In this document: positions 16,296-25,317 of the stretch, piece after piece | How positions within the stretch are numbered: the first letter of the stretch is position 1 | Layout: every line of letters begins with the position of its first letter | Assembly (NCBI GenBank): GCA_035636195.1 | Contig: DASPZP010000047.1 | Location: 10,247 to 74,246 of the forward strand | Length of the DNA: 64,000 nt | Source: Anaeromyxobacter_A sp035636195 | GTDB lineage: Bacteria > Myxococcota > Myxococcia > Myxococcales > Anaeromyxobacteraceae | Direction of reading: 5' to 3' | Notes under the pieces: generated by a model | Told to the model about the DNA's origin: nothing | Databases searched by the model: none | What the model saw: only the letters and a program-made list of their open reading frames with translations | Made by a program: the position numbers and the translations under genes

Positions 16296-18974
16296 TCATG
16301 CCACCGCCGCGCGGACGAGCTCCTCGACCCGTGCCAGCGCCTTGTCAAGGCCGGCAGCGTCGGGGCCGCCCGCCTGCGCCAGCTCCGGCTTGCCGCCGCC
16401 CTTGCCGCCGACCAGCTTGGCCGCCTCGCGCACGAGGTCGCCCGCCTTGACGCGGCCCACGAGATCCTTCGTCACGGCCACCAGCAGGACGGCCTTCCCG
16501 CCCTGCTCGCTCCCGAGCGCCACCACGCCGTGCCCGAGCTTGTCGCGCAGCTTGTCGGCGAGCTCGCGCAGCGCGTTCCCATCGCCCTCCACCCGCGCGG
16601 CCAGCACCTTCACGCCGTTCACGTCCCGCGCCTGCCCGGCCAGGTCCCCGGAGCGCGCCGTCGAGAGCTTCGCCCGCGCCTCCTCCAGCTCGCGCTCCAG
16701 CTCGCGCGTGCGCCGCTGCGCCTGCTCGACCTTCTGGGCCACCTCGAAGGCGCCCGCCTTGAGCAGCGCCGCCGCCTTGTCGAGCTCCGCCTCGGTGCGC
16801 TGCGCCAGCTCGACCGCCTTCGGGCCGGTCACCGCGACGATGCGGCGGACCCCGGCCGCGATCGACTCCTCGCTCGCGATCTTGAAGAAGGCGATGTCGC
16901 CGGTGCGCCGCACGTGCGTGCCGCCGCACAGCTCCTTCGAGGGGCCGAGCCGCACCACGCGCACGCGGTCGCCGTACTTCTCGCCGAAGATCATCATGGC
17001 ACCGGTCTGGCGGGCCGCCGCGAGCTCGAGCACGGCCGTGTCGGCCACCTCGTTCTGGCGGACGAGCTCGTTGACGGTCGCCTCGATCTGGCGCAGATCC
17101 TCCGGCTCCAGCGACTGGAAGTGCGAGAAGTCGAAGCGCAGGTGGTCGGGCGCCACCACCGAACCCGCCTGCTTCACGTGCTCGCCCAGCCGCTGGCGCA
17201 GCGCCCAGTGGAGGAGGTGCGTCGCCGAGTGGTTGGCGCGCACGAGGTCGCGCCGCGCCTCGTCGACCGAGAGCTCGACCACGTCTCCCACCGCGAGCTC
17301 GCCTTCCACCAGCTCACCCAGGTGCACCACCATCCCGGGCACCGGCCGCTGGGCGTCCTTCACCAGCATCCGGCCGTCCGGCCCGGCGAGGGTGCCGACG
17401 TCGCCCACCTGGCCGCCCGACTCGCCGTAGAACGGCGTCGCGTCGGCGATGACCTCGATGCGGTCGCCCTTGCCGGCCCGCGCCACGCGCGCGCCGTTCA
17501 CGAGGATCGCCTTCACCTCCGCCCGCGCCGTGCCCGACTCGTACCCGAGGAACTTCGTCTCGCCCAGCTCGATCGCGATCTGCTTGTGCAGGTCGCCCAC
17601 CGCCGCCTCGCCCGAGCCCTTCCACTCGGAGCGCGCCCGCTGCTCGGCCATGTGCTTGTCGAAGCCGGGCTCGTCGACCGAAAGCCCGTGCTCCGCGGCG
17701 ATGGTGCGGGTGAGGTCCATCGGGAAGCCGAACGTGTCGTAGAGCTGGAACGCCACCTGACCCGCGATGACGTCCTGGCCCGCCTCGGCCAGCCGCGCCA
17801 TCTCGACCTCCAGGATGGTGAGGCCCTTGTCGAGCGTGCGGCGGAAGGACTCCTCCTCGGTCGCCGCCACCTTCTCGATGAAGGCGCGGTTCTCGCGCGT
17901 CTCCGGGTAGGCGCCGCCCATCTCCTCGATGACGGCGCCGCACACGCCGGCCAGGAACGGCCGCTCCAGGCCGAGCCGCTTCCCGTGCCGGATGGCGCGC
18001 CGCATGATGCGACGGAGCACGTAGCCGCGACCCTCGTTCGAGGGCAGGACGCCGTCGCCGACGAGGAAGGCGGTGGCGCGCGCGTGGTCCGCGATGACGC
18101 GCATGGAGACGCCGTCCGGGGTGGCGGCGTCGTAGCGCTTGCCCGACACCTGCTCGATGGCGCGGATGATGTTCTGGAAGAGGTCGGTGTCGTAGTTCGA
18201 GCGCTTGCCCTGCACCACGGCCGCCAGCCGCTCCAGGCCGGCCCCGGTGTCGATGGAGGGCTTCGGCAGCGGGGTCAGCCCGCCGTCGGCGCTGCGCTCG
18301 AACTGCATGAAGACGAGGTTCCAGATCTCGAGCCAGCGATCGCAGTCGCAGGCCACGCCCTGGCACGGGTGGCCGGCCTTCTCCTCGGCGCAGGGGATGT
18401 CGTTCCCCTGGAAGTAGTGGAGCTCGGAGCACGGGCCGCAGGGGCCGGTCTCGCCCATGGCCCAGAAGTTGTCCTTGGCGCCGAGCTTGAGGATGCGCTC
18501 CTCCGGCACGCCCTGCGCCTTCCACAGCCGGTAGGCCTCCTCGTCCCAGGGGATGCCGCCCTCACCGGCGAAGACGGTCGCGGCGAGCCGGTCCTTCTTG
18601 ATGCCGAGCCACTCGGGGCTCGTCACGAGCTCCCAGGCGAAGGCGATGGCGTCCGCCTTGAAGTAGTCGCCGAAGGAGAAGTTCCCCATCATCTCGAAGA
18701 ACGTGTGGTGACGTGCAGTGAAACCCACGTTCTCCAGGTCGTTGTGCTTGCCGCCGGCGCGGACGCACTTCTGGGCGGTGGTGGCGCGGCGGTAGTCGCG
18801 CGTCTCGCGCCCGGTGAAGACGTCCTTGAACTGGTTCATCCCGGCGTTGGTGAAGAGCAGCGTCGGATCGGCCTGCGGGACGAGCGACGCGCTCCCGACG
18901 CGGCGGTGGCCACGCGCCTCGAAGTAGCGGAGGAAGGCCTCGCGGATCTCGGCGGCGGTGTGCGGCTTCGGCAT
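16296..18974 (-). CDS. alaS: Alanyl-tRNA synthetase
   Basis: Class II synthetase of 892 residues charging tRNA-Ala. Motifs are FTNAGMNQFKDVF near residue 40, motif 2 region FFEMMGNFSFGDYF near 90, the DRWLEIWNLVFMQFER segment near 220, GAGLERLA (motif 3), the editing-domain zinc site HSATHLLH near 590, CGGTH near 685, and the C-Ala domain with the glycine-rich KGGGKPELAQAGG near 865. ATG 18974 has GAGG upstream and starts just before the conserved EIREAFLRYFEARGH. The amrS gene lies upstream on the same strand with an 85-base gap. Confidence 0.97.
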   Translation of the reverse strand: MPKPHTAAEIREAFLRYFEARGHRRVGSASLVPQADPTLLFTNAGMNQFKDVFTGRETRDYRRATTAQKCVRAGGKHNDLENVGFTARHHTFFEMMGNFSFGDYFKADAIAFAWELVTSPEWLGIKKDRLAATVFAGEGGIPWDEEAYRLWKAQGVPEERILKLGAKDNFWAMGETGPCGPCSELHYFQGNDIPCAEEKAGHPCQGVACDCDRWLEIWNLVFMQFERSADGGLTPLPKPSIDTGAGLERLAAVVQGKRSNYDTDLFQNIIRAIEQVSGKRYDAATPDGVSMRVIADHARATAFLVGDGVLPSNEGRGYVLRRIMRRAIRHGKRLGLERPFLAGVCGAVIEEMGGAYPETRENRAFIEKVAATEEESFRRTLDKGLTILEVEMARLAEAGQDVIAGQVAFQLYDTFGFPMDLTRTIAAEHGLSVDEPGFDKHMAEQRARSEWKGSGEAAVGDLHKQIAIELGETKFLGYESGTARAEVKAILVNGARVARAGKGDRIEVIADATPFYGESGGQVGDVGTLAGPDGRMLVKDAQRPVPGMVVHLGELVEGELAVGDVVELSVDEARRDLVRANHSATHLLHWALRQRLGEHVKQAGSVVAPDHLRFDFSHFQSLEPEDLRQIEATVNELVRQNEVADTAVLELAAARQTGAMMIFGEKYGDRVRVVRLGPSKELCGGTHVRRTGDIAFFKIASEESIAAGVRRIVAVTGPKAVELAQRTEAELDKAAALLKAGAFEVAQKVEQAQRRTRELERELEEARAKLSTARSGDLAGQARDVNGVKVLAARVEGDGNALRELADKLRDKLGHGVVALGSEQGGKAVLLVAVTKDLVGRVKAGDLVREAAKLVGGKGGGKPELAQAGGPDAAGLDKALARVEELVRAAVA

Positions 18975-19059
18975 GGGCAGGGCCTCGAAAAATGAAGGCT
19001 TTCTTAACACCCGCCCCCGCGGCGGTCCACCGCGCTGCGTCACCCTCGCTGCGCCCGGT

Positions 19060-20118
19060 TCACACGAGCCCGAGGTGCGTCCGCCGCCCGCTCGTGGGCA
19101 GCACCGGGGCCGCGTCGAAGCGTCCCGCCAGCCGCGCGCCGCAGGAGGGGCACGCGCCGTCGCGGACGAGGTAACTCCGGATCGCGAACCAGTCGCGCTC
19201 GATGAGCGGCTCACCGCAGGCCGCGCAGGACGTGGTCTGCCCGGCGCGGTCGTGCACGTTCCCCGTGTACACGTGATGGAGGCCGACCTCGCGCGCCGCC
19301 GCCCGCGCCCGCGAGAGCGTCTCGGGCGGCGTGGGCGGGCGATCCATCATCTTGAAATCGGGGTGGAACCCGGTGAAGTGGAGCGGCACGTCGGGTCCCA
19401 TGTGCTCGCCGACCCACTCGGCGAGCGCGCGCGACTCCGCCGGATCGTCGTTGAGTCCCGGGATGACGAGGTTCGTCACCTCCGTCCAGACGTCCGTCTT
19501 CGCGAGCCACGCGAGCGTCTCGAGGACGGGGGCCAGGTGAGAGAGCGTCACCTTCCGGTAGAAGTCCTCGGTGAAGGCCTTGAGGTCCACGTTCGCCGCG
19601 TCCATGTGCGCGAAGACCTCCTCGCGCGCGCTCTCCGTCACGAAGCCCGCGGTGACGAACACGGTCTTCAGCCCGCGCGCGTGCGCCTCCCTGGCGAGGT
19701 CGATCGCCCATTCGGCCCAGATGACGGGATCGTTGTAGGTGAACGCCAGCGACGGACACCCCGCCTCGACCGCGAGGTCGACCACCTGGCGCGGGGAGTA
19801 GGCCTGCGACGCGCGATCGGCCAGGCGAGACTTGGAGATGTTCCAGTTCTGGCAGAAGCGGCAACCGAGGTTGCAGCCGGCGGTCCCGAACGAGAGGACC
19901 TGCGTCCCGGGGAAGAAGTGATCGAGCGGCTTCTTCTCGATCGGGTCGATCGCGAACCCGGTCGAGCGCCCATAGGCGAGCGACACGAGCTGGCCGCCCA
20001 CGTTCTGGCGCACGAAGCAGAAGCCCGCCTGGCCCTCGGCGAGGTGGCAATCGCGCGGGCACAGCGTGCAGCGGATGCGGCCGTCGGGCTCGCGCGTCCA
20101 GTACCTGGCGACGTGCAC
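19060..20118 (-). CDS. amrS: AmmeMemoRadiSam-system radical SAM enzyme (AmrS-type)
   Basis: A 352-residue radical SAM protein resembling the AmrS component of the AmmeMemoRadiSam system. It has an N-terminal cysteine cluster (CTLCPRDCHLAEGQAGFC), the SAM-cluster motif GCNLGCRFC near residue 80 with NWNISKS after it, YNDPVIW, DAANVDLKAF, TNLVIPGLND and a C-terminal cysteine pair set (CAACGE ... CPSCGA). Such enzymes occur with Memo and AMMECR1 proteins; neither partner is visible in this window. The GTG start at 20118 has no clear ribosome site. The biochemical reaction is unresolved. Confidence 0.85.
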   Translation of the reverse strand: MHVARYWTREPDGRIRCTLCPRDCHLAEGQAGFCFVRQNVGGQLVSLAYGRSTGFAIDPIEKKPLDHFFPGTQVLSFGTAGCNLGCRFCQNWNISKSRLADRASQAYSPRQVVDLAVEAGCPSLAFTYNDPVIWAEWAIDLAREAHARGLKTVFVTAGFVTESAREEVFAHMDAANVDLKAFTEDFYRKVTLSHLAPVLETLAWLAKTDVWTEVTNLVIPGLNDDPAESRALAEWVGEHMGPDVPLHFTGFHPDFKMMDRPPTPPETLSRARAAAREVGLHHVYTGNVHDRAGQTTSCAACGEPLIERDWFAIRSYLVRDGACPSCGARLAGRFDAAPVLPTSGRRTHLGLV

Positions 20119-20140
20119 GATTGCAGATCTAAGAGCCCCG

Positions 20141-20557
20141 TCAGGGCGGCGCAGGGAGCCGCACGCGCCAGCCCTGCTCGCGGACGAGCTCCACCTCGCG
20201 CGGAGCTCCGCCCTCCTCCGCCACCTCGAGGACGGCGCGATCGCGCGACTCGCGTCGCAGCACCACCGCGGCGAGCGGGCGGGCGGTGAGCGCGGCGTCG
20301 CCGAGGACGAGCTGCTTTCCGCCGGCAGGCAGGATGCCTGGCGCGCGGGCGGCCGCTACGCGGGCGCGCTCGTCGAGCCAGGCGCGCGTGTCGGTCGAGA
20401 GGGACGCCCACACCCGCTCGGCGTCGCGGTCGGCCGCCGCGCGCACGAAGGCGCGGTAGGCAGTCTCGGGCGAACCCTCGCGCTGGACGCAGCCGGCGGC
20501 GAGGGCGCCGCCGAGGGCGAGGGCGAGGACGCGGCGGCGGCTCATGCTCGCGTTCAT
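20141..20557 (-). CDS. Small lipoprotein, NTF2-like (DUF4878-type)
   Basis: A 138-residue protein with an RR-containing signal and lipobox (ALALGGALAAGC, cysteine about residue 23). The mature part (SPETAYRAFVRAAADRDAERVWASLS...) has the start of an NTF2-like fold seen in exported DUF4878/SnoaL-like proteins; the exact family is not certain. Its ATG overlaps the trmB stop (ATGA), so it is probably translated with trmB. ATG 20545 (MSRRRVL) is an alternative start. Confidence 0.7.
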   Translation of the reverse strand: MNASMSRRRVLALALGGALAAGCVQREGSPETAYRAFVRAAADRDAERVWASLSTDTRAWLDERARVAAARAPGILPAGGKQLVLGDAALTARPLAAVVLRRESRDRAVLEVAEEGGAPREVELVREQGWRVRLPAPP

Positions 20558-21168
20558 ATGGAGCGCGGGCGGATCATCCGCAAGCGCCAGACCGGCTGCC
20601 CCGTGGCGAGGTAGCGCTTCTCCCGGGTGGAGGGGATGTCGTCCGCCGCCCGCTCCGCGAACCGCCCCGGCCCGGCCTCGTTCTGGAAGCCGATCTCCTC
20701 CAGCCGCGCCACCGCGTCGCTCGCGTAGCGCTCGACGTCGGTGCGGAAGTCGAGCAGGCCGCCTGGCGCGAGCAGCCCCAGCAGGAGCCGCGACATGCCG
20801 TCATCGACGAGCCGGCGGTGGTGGTGGCGCCGCTTCCACCACGGATCGGGGAAGTGGACGTGGATGGCGGCGAGCGACCCGGCGCGGAAGAGCCGCGGCG
20901 CGAGGAGGCGAGCGTCGCCGCAGAGCGCGAGGAGGTTCGTGTGGCCACGCGCCTCGGCGCGCGCGCGAAGCTCGTCGGCGAACTTGCGCCGCTGCTCGAT
21001 CGCCACGAGCGCGCGGTCGGGCCGCTCGCGCGCGAAGGCGAGCGCGTAGCCGCCGTGCCCGGACCCGATCTCGAGCTCGAGCCGCCCGGCGCGATCCCCG
21101 AGCAGCGCTCGCCAGTCGGGGAGCAGGTCCAGGGCGAGGGGCGCGTCGTCCGCGGCCGAGAAGATCAT
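20554..21168 (-). CDS. trmB: tRNA (guanine-N7)-methyltransferase
   Basis: SAM-dependent enzyme methylating G46 of tRNA. The 204-residue product has the SAM loop LEIGSGHGGYALAFA near residue 32, IEQRRKFADEL, the catalytic-region motif IHVHFPDPWWKRRHHHRR near 103 and the C-terminal PSTREKRYLATGQPVW. It lacks the longer N-terminal extension of enterobacterial TrmB. ATG 21168 is 31 bases from the divergent lipoprotein gene at 21200, so promoters for both must overlap. The stop overlaps the next gene by four bases. Confidence 0.93.
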   Translation of the reverse strand: MIFSAADDAPLALDLLPDWRALLGDRAGRLELEIGSGHGGYALAFARERPDRALVAIEQRRKFADELRARAEARGHTNLLALCGDARLLAPRLFRAGSLAAIHVHFPDPWWKRRHHHRRLVDDGMSRLLLGLLAPGGLLDFRTDVERYASDAVARLEEIGFQNEAGPGRFAERAADDIPSTREKRYLATGQPVWRLRMIRPRSI

Positions 21169-21199
21169 GGCGGCGCTTTATACATGGTAGAGGTTCGTC

Positions 21200-22807
21200 A
21201 TGCGCAAGCGCCGGGCGCTTCGGGCCACGCTCCTCGCCGCCCTCGCGCTCCTCGGCTGCGCGCGGTGCGGCGGGCCACCCTCCTCCCCGCCGGAGCGCTT
21301 CCTGGCCGGGAGCAGCGCGGTGGCGGTGATCGTCCCCAGGCTCTCCGCCGTCCAGGAACAGGCGGCCGCGCTCCTCGCCACCGCCGCGACCTTCCCCGCC
21401 GCCGCCGATCTGGCCGAGGTGCTCCCGGCCCTGCGCGCGCAGCTCGGCTTCGACCCGCTCCAGCCGCCCGCCGCGGCGGAGGCCGGGCTCGACCCGGAGC
21501 GCGGCCTCGCCGTCGCGCTCGCGCCGGGGCAGCCGCCGCTGCTCGTCCTCCCCGCCCGCGACCCCGACCGCCTCGCGGCGACGGTGGCGCGCCTCGCCGC
21601 CGACCGGCTCGGCGCACGCCGGCGCGAGGTGGTGAGCGCCGGTGGCCGCGACGTGGTCACCTTCCGCACCGCCAGCGGGCCTCCGGCGGTGTCGCTCCTC
21701 GCGCTCGGGAAGACGGTGCTCGTCGCCACTGGCGCGGACGGGCCTGCCCGGCTCGCCGCCGCCGCGGCGCTGCCCGAGGACTCCTCCCTCCTTCGCAGCG
21801 CACCCTTCGCGGCCGCGCGCGCCGCGCTCGGCCCGACGCCGGTCGCGCTGGCCTTCGCGCCACCCGGCTCGCCCGGCCTGGCGCGCCTGCCGCTCGCCCG
21901 CGACGGCGCGGCCATCGGCCTCGCCGGCTCCAGGTCGCGCCTCACCGCACGGGCGGCGCTCCTCCTCCCCGCAGAGCGCGCCGCGGCCTGGAAGGCGGCG
22001 CTCGCGCCCGGGCCCGCCGCCGAGGTCGAGCTGCCCGCCCTCCCTGCCGACGCCTTCCTCGTGGCCCGCCTCTCCGGCGATCCCGCCGCCGTCCTGCGCC
22101 GGCTGCTCGACGCGGAGCCCGCGGCGGCGGCGGCCCTGGCGCGCGCCGGCCTCGACCGCGAGCGCGATCTCCTCGCCCCGCTCGCCCCCGGCGCGGCGGC
22201 GGCGCTCGTCCTCGCCCCCACCTTCGAGGTGGCGGCGGTCTCGCGGGGCGCGGCCGAGCTCAGGGCGCAGGACCCCTTCCGCTCCGCCCAGCTCGCCCTG
22301 GCGCTCTTCGTGAAGGACGAGGCGCAGGCGAAGGCCGCCCTGGAGCGGCTCGCTCGCGCCGCGCCTGCGCTCGGGATGAAGAGCGAGCCCTTGGCGCGGG
22401 CCGGCGGCCGCCCCGCCTTCCGCTTCAGCCGGGGTGCCGCAGCGCTCGAGGTCGCGCTCGACGGCCATCGACTCCTCCTCGGCGGCGGACCGGGTCGGCT
22501 CGAGGCCCTGCTCGCGGGCGCCGGCCCCGCCTATGCGCCCCCGACCGAGGCCGCCCGCGCGGCGCTCGGCCCGGACACGACCGGCGCCGTCCTCGATTTC
22601 GGACAGCTCGTGAAGAGCTTCCGCGCCCTCCCCGCCGAGGCTTATGGGAGCGGACCGGACGCCTTCGTCATGCGCTCGCTGGCGGAGCGGGTGGTCGATC
22701 CCGCCGCGCGGCTCGCGGCGGCCGCGCTGCGCCTCGAGCTGTCGGAGTCGGCGGCCGTGCTCGAGCTGGTGGTGGACGCGCGGCCGGTGCCGGAGGCCGG
22801 GCCGTGA
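21200..22807 (+). CDS. Large lipoprotein, DUF3352-like
   Basis: A 535-residue Ala/Leu-rich protein with a lipobox (LLAALALLGC, cysteine about residue 20), so membrane-anchored in the periplasm. It has repeated alpha/beta blocks such as LAVALAPGQPPLLVLPARDPDRL and AFLVARLSGDPAAVLRRLLD that resemble DUF3352-type proteins, whose function is unknown. Its stop overlaps the ABC ATPase GTG (GTGA). Operon position suggests it works with this MacB-type transporter, for example as a substrate-facing lipoprotein. Confidence 0.7.
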   Translation: MRKRRALRATLLAALALLGCARCGGPPSSPPERFLAGSSAVAVIVPRLSAVQEQAAALLATAATFPAAADLAEVLPALRAQLGFDPLQPPAAAEAGLDPERGLAVALAPGQPPLLVLPARDPDRLAATVARLAADRLGARRREVVSAGGRDVVTFRTASGPPAVSLLALGKTVLVATGADGPARLAAAAALPEDSSLLRSAPFAAARAALGPTPVALAFAPPGSPGLARLPLARDGAAIGLAGSRSRLTARAALLLPAERAAAWKAALAPGPAAEVELPALPADAFLVARLSGDPAAVLRRLLDAEPAAAAALARAGLDRERDLLAPLAPGAAAALVLAPTFEVAAVSRGAAELRAQDPFRSAQLALALFVKDEAQAKAALERLARAAPALGMKSEPLARAGGRPAFRFSRGAAALEVALDGHRLLLGGGPGRLEALLAGAGPAYAPPTEAARAALGPDTTGAVLDFGQLVKSFRALPAEAYGSGPDAFVMRSLAERVVDPAARLAAAALRLELSESAAVLELVVDARPVPEAGP

Positions 22808-23472
22808 TCCGGCTGCGCCGGGTCGTGAAGCAGTTCCGGGACGGCGGGGTGCCGCACACCGTGCTCGACGGGCTCGACCTCGACGTGGCCGCGGGCGAGC
22901 TCGTCACCGTGGTGGGCGCCTCCGGCTCGGGCAAGTCGACGCTCCTCTACCTGGCTGGCGCCCTCGACGCCGACTTCGAGGGCGAGGCGGCCGTGGATGG
23001 CGAGGACCTGCGCGCCCTCTCGGCCGACGCCCGGGCCGCCTTCCGCAGCCGCTCGGTCGGGTTCGTCTTCCAGTCGTTCAATCTCCTGCCGGCCCTCTCC
23101 GCGCTCGACAACGTCACGCTGCCGGCCTTCTTCCGGGAGCGCGGCGCGGGCGGCCGGACGGCGGTGGCGGAGGCGGGGCATGCGGCGCTCGCGCGGGTCG
23201 GGCTGACGGCGAAGGCGGGGCAGAGACCGCCGCAGCTCTCCGGCGGCGAGCGGCAGCGGGTGGCCCTGGCGCGGGCGCTCTTCGCCCGCCCACGGGTGCT
23301 GCTCGCCGACGAACCGACCGGGAACCTCGACGCCGGGAGCGGCGCCGCCGTCATCGAGCTGTTCCAGGAGCTCGCCGCGAGTGGGCTGGCGGTGCTGGTG
23401 GTGACGCACGAGGAGCGCGTCACCCGCGCCGGGACGCGCGCGCTGCGGCTGGAAGGGGGGCGGCTCCAGTGA
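22804..23472 (+). CDS. ABC transporter ATP-binding protein (MacB/LolD type)
   Basis: A 222-residue ATPase of the MacB/LolD/FtsE branch. Walker A is GASGSGKST (about residue 40), the Q-loop segment is FVFQSFNLLPALSALDNV, the signature LSGGERQRVALARAL, Walker B VLLADEPTGNLD and the switch VTHE. GTG 22804 overlaps the previous stop and its own stop overlaps the permease GTG, so all three genes look translationally coupled. Mechanotransmission rather than import is the known mode of this branch; the substrate is unknown. Confidence 0.93.
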   Translation: MIRLRRVVKQFRDGGVPHTVLDGLDLDVAAGELVTVVGASGSGKSTLLYLAGALDADFEGEAAVDGEDLRALSADARAAFRSRSVGFVFQSFNLLPALSALDNVTLPAFFRERGAGGRTAVAEAGHAALARVGLTAKAGQRPPQLSGGERQRVALARALFARPRVLLADEPTGNLDAGSGAAVIELFQELAASGLAVLVVTHEERVTRAGTRALRLEGGRLQ

Positions 23473-24755
23473 GGTCGGGCGGGCTCCTCCGGCTGGCGGC
23501 GAAGAACCTGGCCGCCGATCGCACCGGCGCGCTCCTCGGCGGCGCCGCCAGCGCCGTGGGCGCGGCCGCGCTCGTCTTCTTCGTCGCGCTCGGCCTGGGG
23601 GTGGGCGACGCCACGCGGCGGATGTTCCCCGGAGACGCGCGCCTGGTGGAGGTGGTGCCGCCGGCCGTCTCGCTGGGCGAGGTGCTGGGCGGCGGGCGGC
23701 TCGACGACGAGACGGTGGCGCGGCTCCGCGCGTTGCCGGGCGCGGCCGGCGCCTTCCCCAGGCTGAACCTCCGGGTGCCCATCGCGGCCATGCGCGCCCC
23801 GGAGGGCCTGCGGGTGAACTGGCCGCCCGCGCTGGTGGTGCAGATCCCGGCGGTGGGGGTGCCGCGCGCGCTCCTCGCGGATGACCTCGCGCCGGGCGCC
23901 GCGTTCGACGACCCCGGCCCGGGCGGCGCGGTGCCGGTGGTGATCTCGCGGCGGCTCGTCGAGATCTACAACCGCACCATCGCGCCCTCCTGGAATCTAC
24001 GGAAGCTGCCCCCGCCGGAGGCGCTGACGGGCCTCGAGCTCCCGGTGCGGGTGGGGTTCTCGATGTTGCGGCAGAAGACCGAGGACCGGGTGGAGGATGG
24101 GCGGCTGCGCGTGGCCGGCTTCTCGGACCGCGTCCCGCTCTACGCCGCGGCCGTGCCGCTCGAGACGGTGCGCCGGCTCCACCGCGAGTACGGCAAGGCC
24201 GACCAGGGCTACAGCGCGGTGACGGTCCTCGCCGCGCGGCCGGACGACGCGCCCTCGCTCGGCGCGGCGGTGCGGCGGATGGGGCTCGCGGTGGACGAGG
24301 GCGAGCGCGGCGCGGCCGAGCGGGTGGGCGCCGCGGTGGCGCTGACGACGGGCGCCCTCGCGCTGCTGGCGCTCCTCATGTGCGCGCTCGCGGCGCTCGC
24401 CATCGCCCAGTCGCTCGTGGCGAGCGTCCGGGCGCGGGCGAAGGACCTGGCGGTGCTGGTGGCGCTCGGCGCCCGGCCGCGCGACGTGCGGCGGCTGCTC
24501 ATGCTCGAGGCCGCCCTGGTCGGCTTGTCCGGCGGCGTGCTCGGGGGCGCCGTCGCCCGCCTCTCGGCGGTCGCCGCCGACGGCGCCCTGCAGCGGGCCC
24601 TGCCCGACTTCCCCCTCCGGCCCGAGACGCTCTTCGCCTTCCCGGCCTGGGTCTACCTGTTCGGCGTGGCGGTCGCGGTCGTCTCCGCCGCGCTGGGTGC
24701 CCTCGCGCCGGCCGCTGCGGCGGCGAGGATCGAGCCGGCCAGGGTGCTGTCGTAG
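23469..24755 (+). CDS. ABC transporter permease, FtsX/MacB type
   Basis: A 428-residue permease with one N-terminal membrane helix (about 22-45), a periplasmic domain of about 230 residues, and three C-terminal helices (about 290-320, 345-370, 390-415) with the FtsX-domain pattern VRARAKDLAVLVALGARPRDVRRLLMLEAALVG and a final ARIEPARVLS. This is the MacB fold. It starts at GTG 23469, overlapping the ATPase stop. A hairpin followed by A-rich sequence downstream serves the convergent cytochrome gene. Confidence 0.88.
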   Translation: MRSGGLLRLAAKNLAADRTGALLGGAASAVGAAALVFFVALGLGVGDATRRMFPGDARLVEVVPPAVSLGEVLGGGRLDDETVARLRALPGAAGAFPRLNLRVPIAAMRAPEGLRVNWPPALVVQIPAVGVPRALLADDLAPGAAFDDPGPGGAVPVVISRRLVEIYNRTIAPSWNLRKLPPPEALTGLELPVRVGFSMLRQKTEDRVEDGRLRVAGFSDRVPLYAAAVPLETVRRLHREYGKADQGYSAVTVLAARPDDAPSLGAAVRRMGLAVDEGERGAAERVGAAVALTTGALALLALLMCALAALAIAQSLVASVRARAKDLAVLVALGARPRDVRRLLMLEAALVGLSGGVLGGAVARLSAVAADGALQRALPDFPLRPETLFAFPAWVYLFGVAVAVVSAALGALAPAAAAARIEPARVLS

Positions 24756-24779
24756 AGGCGGCGGTCCTTCATCTCCAAC

Positions 24780-24810
24780 AAAAAGAGCCGCGAGCGCATC
24801 CGCCCGCGGC
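24780..24810 (-). terminator. Rho-independent terminator of the small cytochrome c gene
   Basis: On the minus strand the 6-bp stem GCCGCG/CGCGGC (24805-24810 with 24787-24792) is followed within a few bases by a five-T run (24784-24780). It lies about 30 bases past the stop of the gene at 24840. The convergent permease gene ends at 24755, so the hairpin may also block read-through from that side. Confidence 0.6.
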
Positions 24811-24839
24811 CCCGTCCTCGGTGATTCGATCGAGCGGTC

Positions 24840-25106
24840 TTACTTCTTCAGGCCGGCCACGAATTCGGCGACGGCCTTGGGGTCATCGACCCCCTTGACC
24901 GGCTTCATCTTGCCCTTGCCCTCGGCGATCGCCTTCTCGACGGTGGCGGCGTCCATGCCGGCGATGGGGGTCGGCGCCATCTTGGCGCCCTCACCCGCAG
25001 CGCCGTGACAGGCCTTGCACTTCGCAGCGTACTGGGCCGCGCCGTCAGCGGCGAAGGCGGAGGTGGCGAAAGCGACTGCGGCGAGAGCGATGACGATCCG
25101 CTTCAT
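24840..25106 (-). CDS. Small class I cytochrome c
   Basis: An 88-residue precursor: a signal peptide (MKRIVIALAAVAFATSAFA), then a monohaem domain with CKACH at about residues 30-34 and a probable distal Met in KGKMKPV (about 68). Length and charge fit a soluble periplasmic cytochrome c-551/c-553-type shuttle. ATG 25106 is supported by the signal peptide. Flanked by a terminator; upstream is a 211-base gap with no clear promoter. Confidence 0.93.
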   Translation of the reverse strand: MKRIVIALAAVAFATSAFAADGAAQYAAKCKACHGAAGEGAKMAPTPIAGMDAATVEKAIAEGKGKMKPVKGVDDPKAVAEFVAGLKK

Positions 25107-25317
25107 GTGGTGATCCTTTCGACGGGGTTGAGGCTCACCGCCCTGACGGAGCAGCGGATGCGCCTATTCAAGCCGAGCCGTTACGGCCAGAGAGGGGGTA
25201 GCTCGGCTGGTTGCCGTGGTTACCACGATCGTAAGGATGAGGTGGAGGGGACCACCCCGCACGCCCCAAACACGCGCTCCTCCCCCGATTGGGGGGGGGA
25301 GGGGGGCGCGCGCGGGA

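Noticed and set aside
25270..25317. Intrinsic terminator after the MltD gene
   Set aside because: A C/G-rich hairpin is present, but no T-run follows on the minus strand. Kept only as a note.
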